A stretch of DNA of 64,000 nt from Juglans regia (lineage: Eukaryota > Streptophyta > Magnoliopsida > Fagales > Juglandaceae), in assembly GCF_001411555.2 (NCBI RefSeq), contig NC_049904.1:23077370-23141369 (forward strand), in the 5' to 3' direction. Positions within the stretch are counted from its first letter, which is position 1. Each line of letters opens with the position of its first letter. The notes beneath the pieces are model-generated. The model searched no databases. It had not been told where the DNA came from and saw only the letters and a program-made list of their open reading frames with translations. Positions 1 to 11,169 of this stretch are shown one piece after another. The position numbers were made by a program, and so were the translations under genes.

Positions 1-640
1 AACAAAATCAGTTATTTTTTTCGTTAATGAGAAATGGGTCTTAACCTAATGCACAATCCCTCCCTGGAATCAGTGTAATCACACCATTACATAAGTCATC
101 ATTAAAGTTTATCATAGTATAATATTAAATTTGACACACAAGATTCAATTGGGTGGCAACTGTAGAGCTCACTCAACATTTGCAAATGAGCATAAGCATC
201 TTTGAGAGTGGAGTAAATACAAAAAATTTTATATACCATGCTTTGCCAAAGAAAAAGGAAAGAAAACCATCTGCATAATACTCCTATCCTTCTAAATAAT
301 TCAACTGTCGTACACAAAAAGGTCAGCTTATTCAAAAATTTGCTGTGGTGATAAAATTAGAATGTAGTACACTCTAACCTACAAAATTGGTTTATTGTTA
401 CCACACTATTCCTCTACCATAAGTGAGGATTTTTTTTAATAAAATTGGTAAATGATCACTATTGGATAGGTGTCCTTGACTTTTTTTTATTATTATTATT
501 AAAAAAAAAACCATACAAAATTGGTAAGGTGAGAATGGAGACTCACATGAGGATTCCTTCAGCATTATTAAGGGCTCTCTTTACAACCCTAAAATTTTCT
601 GTGATGGCTTTATTGGTTTTCACAACTTACTCCTTGATGA
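1..640. other. AT-rich intergenic sequence, no gene seen
   Basis: Low-complexity AT-rich DNA with T and TTA runs near 480-510. Short open frames here have no recognisable motif. I see no feature to support. Confidence 0.5.
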
Positions 641-1500
641 AAAACTCAAAGCCATGTCTAAGACTTTCGAGCTCAGGGGGGACAGCCACACGGGTGAATA
701 TGTTCCATATGAGCTTTATCAGGATACACAAAAAGGACCTCTACTCTACACAGTACACTCAGAGAGAAAAGATCAAATTTAGTTCACAATCTAGTGCTAC
801 TCAAATAAAGGTAATACTCCATATTCGCAGAAAACTGCAAAATTTCTGCAACCAGCACCTCTTTACAACAAAAGATACCGTACCATGCCAGGAAAACTAT
901 CTTCAAGGGCTGGTCTCCACACCATATATTGTGCCAAAATCCGATCTTAGACCCATCCTTCACTTCAAATCAAAGCCAACAATGAAAATCCCCCCACGTT
1001 CCTGGATGGCCCACTCAAAAAGAGCTTTGTTGTACGATAACAAATTTGTAACCCGCCAAGCGACCTGAAGAAATACAAGTACAAATCCTTGACCACTTGA
1101 CAAGGCAGTACTTGAATTCATCCCAACTCCTCCCACACGAAATCCTGCTGAAGTTTCTCAAGACGATGGACAAAACTAACAGGTATGAGAAATAGCAAAT
1201 TTAGCAAATCAGAAAACATACTCTTAAGTGATCCCCGCCCACCCTTGGATAAATCAAATCTGCTCCACCTAGCCAACTTGACACTCCATTTCCCAGAAGT
1301 GTCATCCCAGATAATTTTGCCTTCTAGGGAGCTCCCAACGAAGCTCAAGTACTTCATTGGTAGAGAAGACCATCCCAAGATACGAGCCAATCCTTCGATA
1401 TCATCCGCTACAATTGGAGGTAATCTTGATTTGTACAAATTAATTCTCAACCCCAACACAACTTCAAAGCACAAAAACTGACAACGCAATGCAACAGAGA
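640..1500 (-). mobile_element. LINE (L1-type) ORF2 remnant, reverse-transcriptase 3' portion
   Basis: On the minus strand, 1489 to 1118 reads like the end of a plant L1 reverse transcriptase: CFEVVLGLRINLYKS, then IEGLARILGWSSLPMKYL, LSKGGRGSLKSM, and FLIPVSFVHRLEKLQQDFVW. Further along the same strand (about 1080 to 880), after stops and frameshifts, come VARWRVTNLL, then DGSKIRFWHNIWCGDQPLK, which is the usual post-RT segment of plant LINEs. The order of motifs is correct for one element. Endonuclease and the RT catalytic core are missing, so this is a dead, deleted copy. There is no clear poly(A) tail or TSD. Family assignment is from known LINE motif order; the deletion is inferred. Confidence 0.75.
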
Positions 1501-2010
1501 TAAACTAGATAGGCATCACAAAAGATGAGACAAAACAAGCTCTTCATTAGTCATGGATCCCACTGAGAAGCCCGATGACCCAACTTATTATAATTGTGAA
1601 ACTTAATACCCCAAGCCGAGGCCTGTGGTTTACTAGCCCATGGATTACATTACTCATTAAGGACTTTCTTCTTAAATAATGTGAGCTGGGTATTTCTTTC
1701 TTGATTAATTTGAGTAAGCAGGCTTGCATTTAGATTTAGCTCGTTAAGCTTCAAACCCATATCCACCTCGTCTAAAGCACACTGCACCTTTTTCATTTAA
1801 AAGAGCCAGTTGTCTTCTCACTAAAACCAAGGTGTTCACAATATTGCCCTCTGCACTTTCCGGCACCATGTCCTCCTCAGGCATATCGCAGGGATCTCTA
1901 CAACAGCCTTTGTAGCTGGTAATTAGAAATATTCCTATTTCGTTGCTTGCATGCTATACCAACAAAGTTTTCGAGTTGCCCAGATTGCGCTTGTTAGAGA
2001 TAGCAACAGT
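1500..2010 (-). mobile_element. Possible LINE ORF1/linker remnant
   Basis: The minus strand from about 2000 to 1550 gives broken peptide runs such as VNTLVLVRRQLALL and HGLVNHRPRLG. They adjoin the LINE RT remnant and lie upstream of it in its reading direction. This is consistent with a collapsed LINE, but no diagnostic domain is visible. It could equally be unrelated intergenic DNA. Confidence 0.3.
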
Positions 2011-2138
2011 CAGCAGCCTTTAGCCACCTCCACATACGACACTCTTCCCATCTTAACATTCCCTTTCTTAAGAGCTTTGACCAATATTTCCTGTTTATCA
2101 AATAAAATTAATGAGAAAATTTTATAATCTTCAATCTC

Positions 2139-2467
2139 ACGTTTATCAACAATGAAGTGATTACTTTACATATTTGCACATGCAAGAGTGATTGTCTTAT
2201 CTGTACCAATGCACAACAATAGGACATACAGCCTGTCTTTGATCGTCATGTTGAAATTAACTTCCTTCATTTTTTAAATTATAACTCAAATCACACGAAA
2301 AATATTAATTTTGTACTCTTAGTCGCAGTATAGTTGTCATTATTTTTATCATTTTCCACTTAAAATAATTCCTATCTACTTAGTTTTTCTGGGAGTTAAG
2401 TCAACTATATCAACCAAGAGGCCAGAAATACGGTTTCAGTTTATCCACTTCCTTCCTGAAGAAAAAC
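2139..2467 (+). repeat. CNL upstream block, copy 1
   Basis: Sequence leading to the copy-1 ATG. It recurs ahead of copy 2 (39240-39462), ahead of copy 3 (53750-54042) and, without a gene, at about 37030-37260. The last about 65 bases, containing AACTATATCAACCAAGAGGC, are nearly identical in all three gene copies, so promoter/5' UTR was duplicated along with the coding part. No individual promoter element can be proven. Confidence 0.8.
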
Positions 2468-3678
2468 ATGGCTGATCTTGCCTGTAGCCTCGCTGGTAGT
2501 CTCTCAAAGAAATTAGGCTCTCTAGTTTATCAAGAGCTCTGCTTGGCATGGGACGTCCAGAGCGACCTGCATAAACTTGAGAGCACAATTTCTATCCTTA
2601 AGATCGTGCTCTTGGATGCTGAAGACAAGCAAGCAAACAACTCCATGCTGAGAATCTGGCTTGGACGGCTTAAAAATATCTTATATGTCACAGAGGATGT
2701 GGTAGATGAAATTGAGTACGAAGCTTTAAGGAAGCATGCGATTACGACATATGGAAGCGCTATGGCAAAGGTATGCCATTTCTTTTGTTCATTCATGGGA
2801 CTTTCATCCCGTTTAAAACTGGCTCACAAAATCAAGGACATTAGAGAGAGGTTAGATGAGATTAATGCTGAGAAGGTTCAGTTTAATCTCACTGAGCGGC
2901 ATGAAGAGGTGCATGTCATTCCCCTGTGGAGGGAGAAGACCCATTCCTTTATTGATCCTTCAACGGTCATCGGTAGGCTTGGTGACAAAGAAGAAATAAA
3001 AAAGAGTTTGATGCATCTAAATCCCACTAGAAATCTTAATATAATTGCCATAGTTGGATTAGGAGGTATGGGAAAGACCACACTTGCCAAGGCTGTTTAC
3101 AATGACGAATCCGTAGTGAATCATTTTCAGTTGAGAATGTGGGTTTGTGTATCTGAGAATTTTAATGTTACAAGATTGGTGGAAGAAATCCTTAAATCTG
3201 CTGGTGGTAAAGTTGATGAAAAAATTTTTCGCATGTATTCCTTCAAAATGCATGATCTCGTCCATGATCTTGTGCTCTCTATTGGCCATGAAGAGTGGTT
3301 GGAATTAGACTCTGACAATAAAGACATGGCCTCGACAGTTCGTCATATGTCAATTTCATCTAAGCCATATGAAGGTTACCAATGTTGGAGGTTTTACCCG
3401 AATGGCTCCTAGGATTTGCAAACACGTTAAAGGGGCTTTATATCATTGAGTGTGAAAATCTCAAGGCGTTGCCAGAGTGGTTGCCAACTCTGAAATCACT
3501 TCAAACGTTGGAGATCATTAGGTCCAATGAGTTATCATCTCTACCGGAGGGGATTCATCATATGAAAACATTAAGAAAACTGAAGATTAAAGGTTGTCCT
3601 CAACTTGTTACTCATTTACAAGACTGGTCCAACATACCAGAGCTCGAATTTGATTATGAAGATGATGAGGTAATATGA
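2468..3678 (+). pseudogene. CC-NBS-LRR (CNL, RGA-like) resistance gene copy 1, internally deleted
   Basis: Intracellular immune-receptor family. Seen in order: an N-terminal coiled-coil domain starting MADLACSLAGSL with an EDVID-type motif (EDVVDEIEYE), then an intact P-loop (IVGLGGMGKTTLAKAVY) and the RNBS-A-like segment RMWVCVSENFNV. Right after GGKVDE it jumps to the MHD region (MYSFKMHDLVHDL). Compared with copy 2, about 0.7 kb (roughly 232 codons: kinase-2, RNBS-B, GLPL, winged helix) is missing, and the frame is kept. A second deletion of about 0.64 kb at 3360-3375, with a few filler bases, removes most LRRs and shifts the frame: the first frame stops at 3412, while the LRR end (LEVLPEWLLGFANTLKGL to the acidic EDDEVI tail) continues in another frame to 3678. 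The ATG matches that of copies 2 and 3. As written it gives a CC/P-loop/MHD protein without LRRs, unlikely to be a working receptor. Confidence 0.9.
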
Positions 3679-4330
3679 TTTTGTCTTTTTATTTAATTGG
3701 TATGAACAGAATAAAAATCTTATCGTCTAATAAATGCATGATCTAATAAATAAATCGATGTAACCAAATTTTATTTGCGTCTAACCATAACAATTTATTT
3801 CAATTGCAAATCGTTTTTATAACAATTTATTTGCGACTAATCATTTGCAGCTTTGACCCTAATTCGATGAGCCACGAGTCGAAGCGAATGCCAGCCTGAA
3901 CGCACATAGCTTCGGTACCTATATATATATATATATATTATTTGGATTGGTGTTCAATATATAATGTATTTGCTTGGGTACCTGTATCTATCTTTTTTCA
4001 ATTGTATAACATGCTTCGCTAGTGTTTGTTCGGTAAATGCATGTGGGGAATAATAGTGTATTGGCATGAGTACTACTGCAGAGATTGATATTTTCTCACT
4101 ATTTCTTTAAAAAATCTCAATTTCCATTGAAGAATCATGTGCTGCTCAATTCGTTAGTAACTTTTGTCTGAAAGATTAATTGGAGGTCGATCTTCATTAT
4201 ATTAATGGAAGAAGAAGAAGATCGAGGAGAATCATGACGAGTTAATAACGGCAGTTTTGTGATTCTGGCATGTTACCAATTTGGAGGCGTTGATGTCTAT
4301 ATTTTGGTGACTGAGGCTCAGAGTATCAAT
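3679..4330 (+). repeat. CNL downstream block, copy 1
   Basis: Shares many stretches with the DNA after copy 2 (42046-42600), for example GAGCCACGAGTCGAAGCGAA near 3870 and 42175, and the segment around 4100-4290. It contains a TA dinucleotide run at 3920-3938. This shows the duplication unit extended at least 0.6 kb past the stop codon. Confidence 0.8.
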
Positions 4331-5640
4331 ATTATTCAAAAAATCGCTCGAGATTGACTGCCTTGTTTGAACTATTCGTTTATTATTCAATAATTGTATA
4401 TAAATTAAATCTCAATAATTTAACAAATAACGTAGAAATTAAATTTTAAAAACACAATTTAATGTCTGTTTCAGATTTTTTACGATAATATTTCATAGAA
4501 TAATATTCATTCATTATTAATATTTTTATAAATATGAAATATTTAAAAATTGTTTCTTCATAAAAATTAACTATCAAGTAATCTTTTAGAATGTCATCTC
4601 TCATTCTAATATCTAAGCCAGTTTATCAAACTTAATATAAAATCTATATATTTTGCTATCACATTAAGCATATAATGCTACAATTGAGAATTTAAATAAA
4701 CTTTTTCTTGCTCAATGAAGTTTAGAGGATAAATCATCTCCACTATTTTTCATATAAATCATCAATCTTAAATGGTTTTTCTTATATTTTCATTTTGGAT
4801 TCTATATTAAGAAACTTAATATTATATAATTAAAAACTTTGGGGTCAATATTAATAGTTCATTATTTCTCTTGATCTTAGTTTTAATTTAATTTTAGTAA
4901 GGCTATATCCTTGAAAATAGATAATATATAGAAATTATACAAAATCTATGGGTTATAGGAAAAAATTGAAGAAAGACATTTCTATGTATATTGAAATTTT
5001 ACAAAATTTGAGAAAGTATATGAGAATAAGTCTCATATGTTTTCACAGATGAGATGAGATGAAAGTTAAAAGTAAAATAAAATATTGTTAGAATATATTT
5101 TCTTAATATTATTTTTGTTTTGGTATTTAAAAAAATTGAATTGTTTCTTTTATTTTGTGTGAGATTTTAGAAAAGTTGTAATGATTAGATGAGATGAATT
5201 GAGAGAAGTTGTGAAAACAAACTAGATAAAGAATTATAAATTTTTTTGGGGCACAATTTCTATACAATATTATAAAGGAAAATGATAGGGTTACTACCCT
5301 CCTACTACCCATTTAGTACTCTTTTTAAATTTTATTTTTTTAAATTTTTTATTTTACTTAATGATTAAGGAAGTGACTATTATTAAAATTATATATATTT
5401 TTATTTTTTCTTAATAATTAAGAATGTTAAAAAAATACATAAAAGTAGGGGTGCTACTCGCATGGTGAGGGGGCAACCCCACCCCACTACCGGGGCTGGG
5501 GTTGAAAACGCACCCCGCCCTGCCTCCCATTCAACCCAATGTCTAAAAGTATTTTTTTTGTCTAAATTTCTTTTAAGACTCAAATCATAAATTGAAATTT
5601 ATATATTTAAAAAAATATAAACTTATTAGAGTTGTAATTT
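4331..5640. other. AT-rich intergenic sequence with MITE-like fragments
   Basis: No gene seen. The stretch 5035-5230 resembles AT-rich miniature elements with GATGAGATGAGATG-type ends found elsewhere in the window. The stretch 5280-5455 (ACTACCC ends, A/T-rich centre) resembles 43860-43990 and 58235-58460. A short GC-rich patch lies at 5455-5530. Confidence 0.4.
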
Positions 5641-5681
5641 AGATTGTCTTGGTCTCCTAGGCCAACCATTATATAGGAGGT

Positions 5682-5770
5682 CAAGACAATACAATAGTCA
5701 CATACTTAAGTAATGTGGGATTACTGTTTAATCTCACATTACTTAAGTATGTGACTATTGTACTGTCTTA
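5682..5770. repeat. Long near-perfect inverted repeat (hairpin)
   Basis: Left arm 5682-5722 and right arm 5730-5770 are 41 bases each and match at 38 positions; the loop is 7 bases (ACTGTTT). The arm core reads TCACATACTTAAGTAATGTG. A third, degraded partial copy follows at about 5778-5800. It could be a foldback MITE or a small-RNA hairpin; no coding potential. Confidence 0.85.
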
Positions 5771-5801
5771 GCTGTAAATCCCACATTGCTTAAATATGAC
5801 T

Positions 5802-6201
5802 TCTGTGGAATTGTTTCGAGGGGCTTTATAATACTTGAAATGATTTGCAGTAGAGCATGTCTATGCATATCATATCATGCCCATTGAATCAGCAATACCA
5901 TTTAAAGATTAGTGAGATTAAGAGTCTCCTTGGCTATTTTAATGTGCTTCGGAAACACATCAGTTTGGCTTGTTTAAGGTGCCTCAGGTTTAGATAATTT
6001 TAAGGTTCCTTAAATGTAGATATGGAAGCATTAAGTGATAGATTGTCCAAACTTGAGCAGTGAAGTAATCTGGTCTCCCAGAAACATTCTATATACCTAG
6101 TGGTACTTTTAGCAGGAAAACTCTCTTCCATATTCCTTTACATCAATTAAATGGGCATGTGATTGCTGGTGATGGTTTTGGCATAAAATGGGAGTCCTTA
6201 G
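5802..6201 (+). repeat. Block shared with PPR 3' flank, plus gene-like sequence split by copia A
   Basis: Bases 5802-6000 match 62880-63070 closely (for example TTTGCAGTAGAGCATGTCTA in both). The match ends where LINE sequence begins at 63070. From 6000 the block continues to 6201, where copia A is inserted, and resumes at 11022. Across that insertion a coding-like run (LGNAIRSSTSKAASGDVIRE) is visible at about 11027-11090. I do not recognise the gene. It looks like a duplicated transcript or gene fragment rather than intergenic noise. Confidence 0.5.
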
Positions 6202-6461
6202 TGTCAAAAATAAGGTTTCCTTGAAAAAACTTGTATTGCTCTTCTTAATGTTCGTATAAATAGCCACTGTATATGGTAAGATCCTGAAGTTAAGGATCGT
6301 GATAGACTAATATAGGAAAGGAAACAATTACAAATAATTATAGAGATTCTAATCTATTCTGTACAACTAACAACAAAGGAAAAAAATGAAGAAAATAAAT
6401 AATCTTTGAGCATTAACAAAGGTACACCAACTTGGAAAGAATCACTCAAGAAAGGTCAACA
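6202..6461 (-). repeat. 3' LTR of copia A
   Basis: Begins TGTCAAAAATAAGG and ends GGTCAACA in plus orientation. It pairs with 10762-11021 at equal length. Confidence 0.9.
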
Positions 6462-6468
6462 CTCCCTC

Positions 6469-9400
6469 TCAAGTTGGTGCATAGATATCACTCATGCCCA
6501 ACTTGTCGAGACAGTTGTTAAAAGCTTGGTTGGACACTGCCTTGGTTAGCACATCAGCAAGCTGGTCTTGAGACTGAACATGAGGAACTTCAATAAGTCT
6601 TACTTCCAGCTTTTCCTTAATAAAGTGCCTGTCAACCTCAACATGTTTAGTTCAATCAAGTTGGACAGGGTTGGGGGCAATATCACATGCTGCCTTGCTA
6701 TCACAATATAATTTCATAGGACTTGTGTGCTCAATGTGTAGCTCTTGCATTAGATTCTTGGTCCATAATAATTCACATATTGCCTTGGCCATTCCCCTAT
6801 ACTCAGCTTCAGTCGACGATCTAGCCACCACTTCTTGTTTCTTACTTCTCCAAGTAACTAAATTTCCACCTACGAGTGTAAAGTATCTAGATGTAGATCG
6901 TCGATCCTCTATTGACCCAGCCCAATCGACTTTGGTATAACCTTCAATATTCAAGTTGCCTCCCTTTTTAAACAAAATTCCCTTTCCTGGAGATGATTTC
7001 AAGTAGCGCAAGATACGGGTGGCAGCATTCATATGTTCTTCATTTGGAGAGTGCATGAACTGAGTAACCACACTTAGCACATAAGCTAAATCAGGTCTGG
7101 TATGGGCAAGATACATTAACCTCCCAACTAGTCTTTGATAACGCTCCTTGTTAGCATGGACTTGATTTGGATGTGTACTTAATTTCAAATTTTCTTCTAT
7201 GGGAGTATTGACTGAACTACAAGTTGTCATACTAGTTTCCTTCAACAAATCCAAAGCATATTTTTGTTGAGACAGAAAAATTCCTTTCTTTGATCTTGAC
7301 ACTTCAATTCCAAGGAAGTATTTTAAGTAGCAGAGATCTTTCATTCCAAATTCTCAGGCAATATGACTTTGCAATGCTTTCTTCTCTTCAGGATCATTCC
7401 CAGTTACTATCATATCATCGACGTATACAATAAGAGTTGTGATTATTTCTTTGTCAGATTTCAAAAAGAGAGAATGATCTAAGTTGCTTTGATTGTATCC
7501 AATAGACTTCATAAAGTTGGTGAACCTTCCAAACCACGCCCTAGGGTACTGCTTCAAACTGTATAAGGGCTTTCTCAGTTTATACACTTATTTGCTTCCT
7601 TTGGTTTGCATAATACATCCAGGAGGTAATTCCATATATACTTCTTCTTGGATATCTCCGTGCAAAAATGCATTTTTTACATCAAACTGGTATAAGGGCC
7701 AGTCAAGATTCATGGCCAGAGATAGTAGGATACGAATAATATTGATCTTGGCCACGGGTGCAAATGTTTCCATGTAATCAATCCCATAGGTTTTAGTATA
7801 TCCTTTGGCGACAAGTCTTGCTTTGAACCTTTCAATGGTACCTTCGGCTTTGTATTTAATGGTAAATATCCACTTGCATCCGACTGGTGTCTTTCCTACA
7901 AGTAAGTCGACAACTTCCCATGTTGAATTCTTTTGGAGGGGCCTCATTTCTTCATTCATAACTTCTCTCCAGTTAGGATCTTTCAAGGCCTCATGCACAC
8001 TACTAGGAATAGATATAGTAGATAATTGATTCACAAATGCTTTACTTTCCTTTCACAATCTATGGTAAGACACAAAATTAATCATGGGATAGTGAGACTT
8101 AGAATTAAAAAGGGGTTCATAGTTCAATCTAGGTTTTCCTCTTGTGGTTCAATGGGATAGTACCTTTAGGTGGGTTTCAGAAGTTACCTGAGGCTCATAC
8201 ATGGACTCGGACTCAGGAAGCAATTGATCAACTGGTACACTATGAAGGGGAGAAGTAGTTGGCTGAGTTTCTGGTTGCACCATTTCCATCTGGTCTTGAC
8301 TCCTTTCATCTTGTGAATTATTATGCTCATTTGTCTTATCTGGATGTACATTGATGTAATCCGAATACTCACCCCTTGGACACTCAATTCTTTCATCCCA
8401 TTTGTCACCATTTATAATATCCAAGGTGTCCAAATGATGATTAACGATCTACAATTCAATTCTGTTCTCCCCATGAATTGAAGACTCAAGAGTAGAATAA
8501 TACATGTTGTCCTCATGAAATACATCATCAACAGTGACATACAGTTTGCGAGAGGGATGATGATAGCAGCGATAGCCTTTCTGATGTTGAGCATAACCGA
8601 CAAAAACACACTTAAGTGCTCGAGGTTCCAATTTATTTCTCAATGGTTTATGAAGATGAACAAAGGCTACACACCCAAAAGCTTTAGGTGACAGATTCGG
8701 CACAGTAAGGGAACTCACAGCTTCATGAAGAACACTCAAGGGGGTCTGAAATTGTAATGCGTGGGTATTCGGTTGATAAGATAAGCTGCAACTATGATGG
8801 CTTCACCCCAGTAACTAGTCGACTTATGAGCTTCAAACATGGAAGCACAAACAACTTCAAGAAGGTGGCGGTTCTTTCGCTCTGCAGCCCCATTTTGCTG
8901 AGGGGTGTAAGGACAAGTAGTTTGATGAGTGATGCCGTGATCATCCAGATAATGTTTCAAATCTTGATTAACAAATTCTTTACCATTGTCACTGCGGAGA
9001 ACTTGTATTTTAGATTGATACTGAGTGGCTATCATTTTATAAAATTGTTTGAACAATTTCACTTTTTGATTTCATTAAGCAAATCCAAGTCATACCAGTG
9101 TGATCATCAATAAAAGAAACAAACCACCGTTTATCACTAAGAGATGGGGGATTTGTTGGACTCCAGACATCAGAGTGAATAATCATAAAAGGTGTTGGAC
9201 TTTTATTCATACTTATGGGAAATGGAGCATGATGACTTTTAGCTAATTCACACACATCACACTTAAATTTTGAAACAGATGATTGAGTAAAGAGTTTTGG
9301 AAACAATTTCTTTAAATATCCAAAGGATGTGTGACCCAAACGTCTATGCCACAACCAAATTTCATAATCTGCAGATTTATTCACTGAGAAAGCTTGAGCT

Positions 9401-10702
9401 AACTAATGAGAACTTGCTGGCATTAAATCAAGGTAATAGAGCTTTTCCCTTCTAGTACCAAAATTATGATTTAGGGTTGGAACAACTAGTATAGAATCGA
9501 GATTCAAATTTTCAGTGAGTGTGATAGAACCTTCTCCAATAACAGGAAAGGGTGTATCTTTTGTTGTGGATACTATATGCTGTTCAGATGGTTTCATAGA
9601 TTGAATATTATGATTGTCAAAGGTCAAGTGATCAATAGCCCCAGAATCAATTATCCATTCACTACTACTACATGGAGCTGAAGTATGAAGAACCTTACCA
9701 GATGTAGCAATTAAAGCTGAGGCATCCTTAGGAGTGTTAGTGGTGGAAGGTTCTGCGATTGCAACTGAGGCATGATGATTTGGTTTGGAGTTCCGTTTGC
9801 GAGGTGCCTTAGCAGGATCCCACCATTCTGGATACCCAATGAGTTCATAACATCGTGACTTAGTATGCCCAGTTCCACCACAATGAGTACAAATGCGTTC
9901 TAATTTTGTTGTTCGAATCTCATAGCTGCGATTTTGAGATCCCGATGACCAATTTTGATCAGTGGGAGGACCAGTTGATCGATCTGGTTTAGGCTTAGTT
10001 TGAGGTGCCACCATTGCAGATGACTCAACAAGATCAACTTCATTGTTTAGTGTGGTTCTGCGAATAGAGTCACGACGTACGTAAGCATAGGCTTTTTCAA
10101 GATCCAGTATCGGGTCCTTCCTGAGAATCTCACCTCAGACTTGTTCAAATTCTGCATCCAATCCATTCAAGAAAATGTGTACACGCAGTTTTCAACTGAT
10201 TTTCTATAGGCAATAACATCATCAGGATCTTTCATTACAATCTTATCACGATGATTCAACTCTTGGAAAATTTCCACAAGATCACCATAATAGATTGATA
10301 GAGGGAGACCAATCTGTTTGGTAGAGAAAGCTCTCTGATTCAGTGCAAAAAGTTGTGATTCATCCAATCCATCATAGAAAACTTTGGCAAGAGCACTCTA
10401 GATTTCACGTGCGGTACGTAGTCGAATATAGCGCTTCATAATATCCGGCGACATAGAGGTTAACAACCACCCTTGACCTTTTGATTTTCAGCATACCACT
10501 TTGCACAGGAAGCATCAGTATCCTGTGGAAGTGGTGTTTTGCCCATAATATATTCAAGTTTCTCATGTCCTGCAATTTGCATCTCCATGATTTGGGACCA
10601 TACATCGTAGTTAACTTCAGTAAGGATGATGCTGGTTGTGAAACCAGAGTTTTCGGATTGAACATGAATAATTGGTGTTGATTCAGTTTTGTCATTCGAC
10701 AT
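6469..10702 (-). pseudogene. Copia A gag-pol polyprotein, broken by stops and frameshifts
   Basis: Starts at MSNDKTESTPIIHV (10702, reading left), a gag N-terminus. A frameshift near 10460 and several in-frame stops follow. In order I see the CCHC zinc knuckle CTHCGGTGHTKSRC (about 9900), protease motif WIIDSGAIDHL (about 9655), GAG-pre-integrase H..H region WLWHRRLGHTSFGYL (9370), integrase core with SDVWSP and CPYTPQQNGAAERKNRHLLE (9200-8850), RT with [23 protein letters not shown] and the catalytic YVDDM (7430), and RNase H with SSTEAEYRGMA (6790) and ADVLTKAVS. The C-terminus ends at 6469-6471, next to the polypurine tract. Functions known from the family: particle formation, cDNA synthesis, integration. 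Not autonomous as written. Confidence 0.92.
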
Positions 10703-10749
10703 GGTACAAAAGAAAAAAAAAATATGAGAGTTCAGCGGTGATCGAAACC

Positions 10750-10761
10750 GCTCTGATACCA
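10750..10761 (-). other. Primer-binding site of copia A
   Basis: Minus strand reads TGGTATCAGAGC, the standard plant copia site complementary to the 3' end of initiator Met-tRNA. It directly adjoins the 5' LTR. Confidence 0.9.
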
Positions 10762-11021
10762 AGTCCGAAATAAGGTTTCCTTGAAAAAACTTGTATTGCT
10801 CTTCTCAATGTTGGTATAAATAGCCACTATACATGGTAAGATCCTGAAGTTAAGGATCATGATAGACTAATCTAGGAAATGAAAGAATTACAAATAATTA
10901 CAGAAATTCTAATCTATTATGTACAACTAACAACAAAGGAAAGAAATGAAGAAAAGAAATAATCTTTGAGCATTAACAGAGGTACACCAACTTGGAAAGA
11001 ATCACTCAAGAAATGTCAACA
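10762..11021 (-). repeat. 5' LTR of copia A
   Basis: 260 bp, aligned end to end with 6202-6461. The terminal CA (minus) is mutated next to the primer-binding site. Confidence 0.9.
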
Positions 11022-11169
11022 CTCAGAGCCTTGGCAATGCCATAAGGAGCTCTACAAGCAAAGCTGCTTCTGGTGATGTTATACGCGAACGGTCAGTAGC
11101 AAAACTATTTCGTGTGAGCTCCCATGCTTCAAAATTCACTAGGTTCAATAAGTGGTACTAACGGAGTAT

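Larger units (their letters stand above)
6202..11021 (-). mobile_element. Ty1-copia LTR retrotransposon A, complete but mutated
   Basis: Two LTRs of 260 bp (6202-6461 and 10762-11021) flank a minus-strand gag-pol. The primer-binding site complementary to initiator Met-tRNA lies just inside the right LTR, and a purine tract (TTGAGAGGGAG read on minus) abuts the left LTR. Flanking 5-mers are CTTAG (6197-6201) and CTCAG (11022-11026), a TSD with one mismatch. The domain order gag, protease, integrase, RT, RNase H is the copia order. LTRs differ by scattered substitutions, so the insertion is not recent. It lies in the sense-opposite direction to the CNL genes. Confidence 0.95.

Noticed and set aside
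445..1068. Plus-strand frame of 207 codons
   Set aside because: The antisense side carries ordered LINE motifs; the plus frame is a shadow with no domain.
6110..6125. GGAAAACTCT at 6116 as a third MULE end
   Set aside because: No matching right terminus or 9-bp duplication was found nearby.
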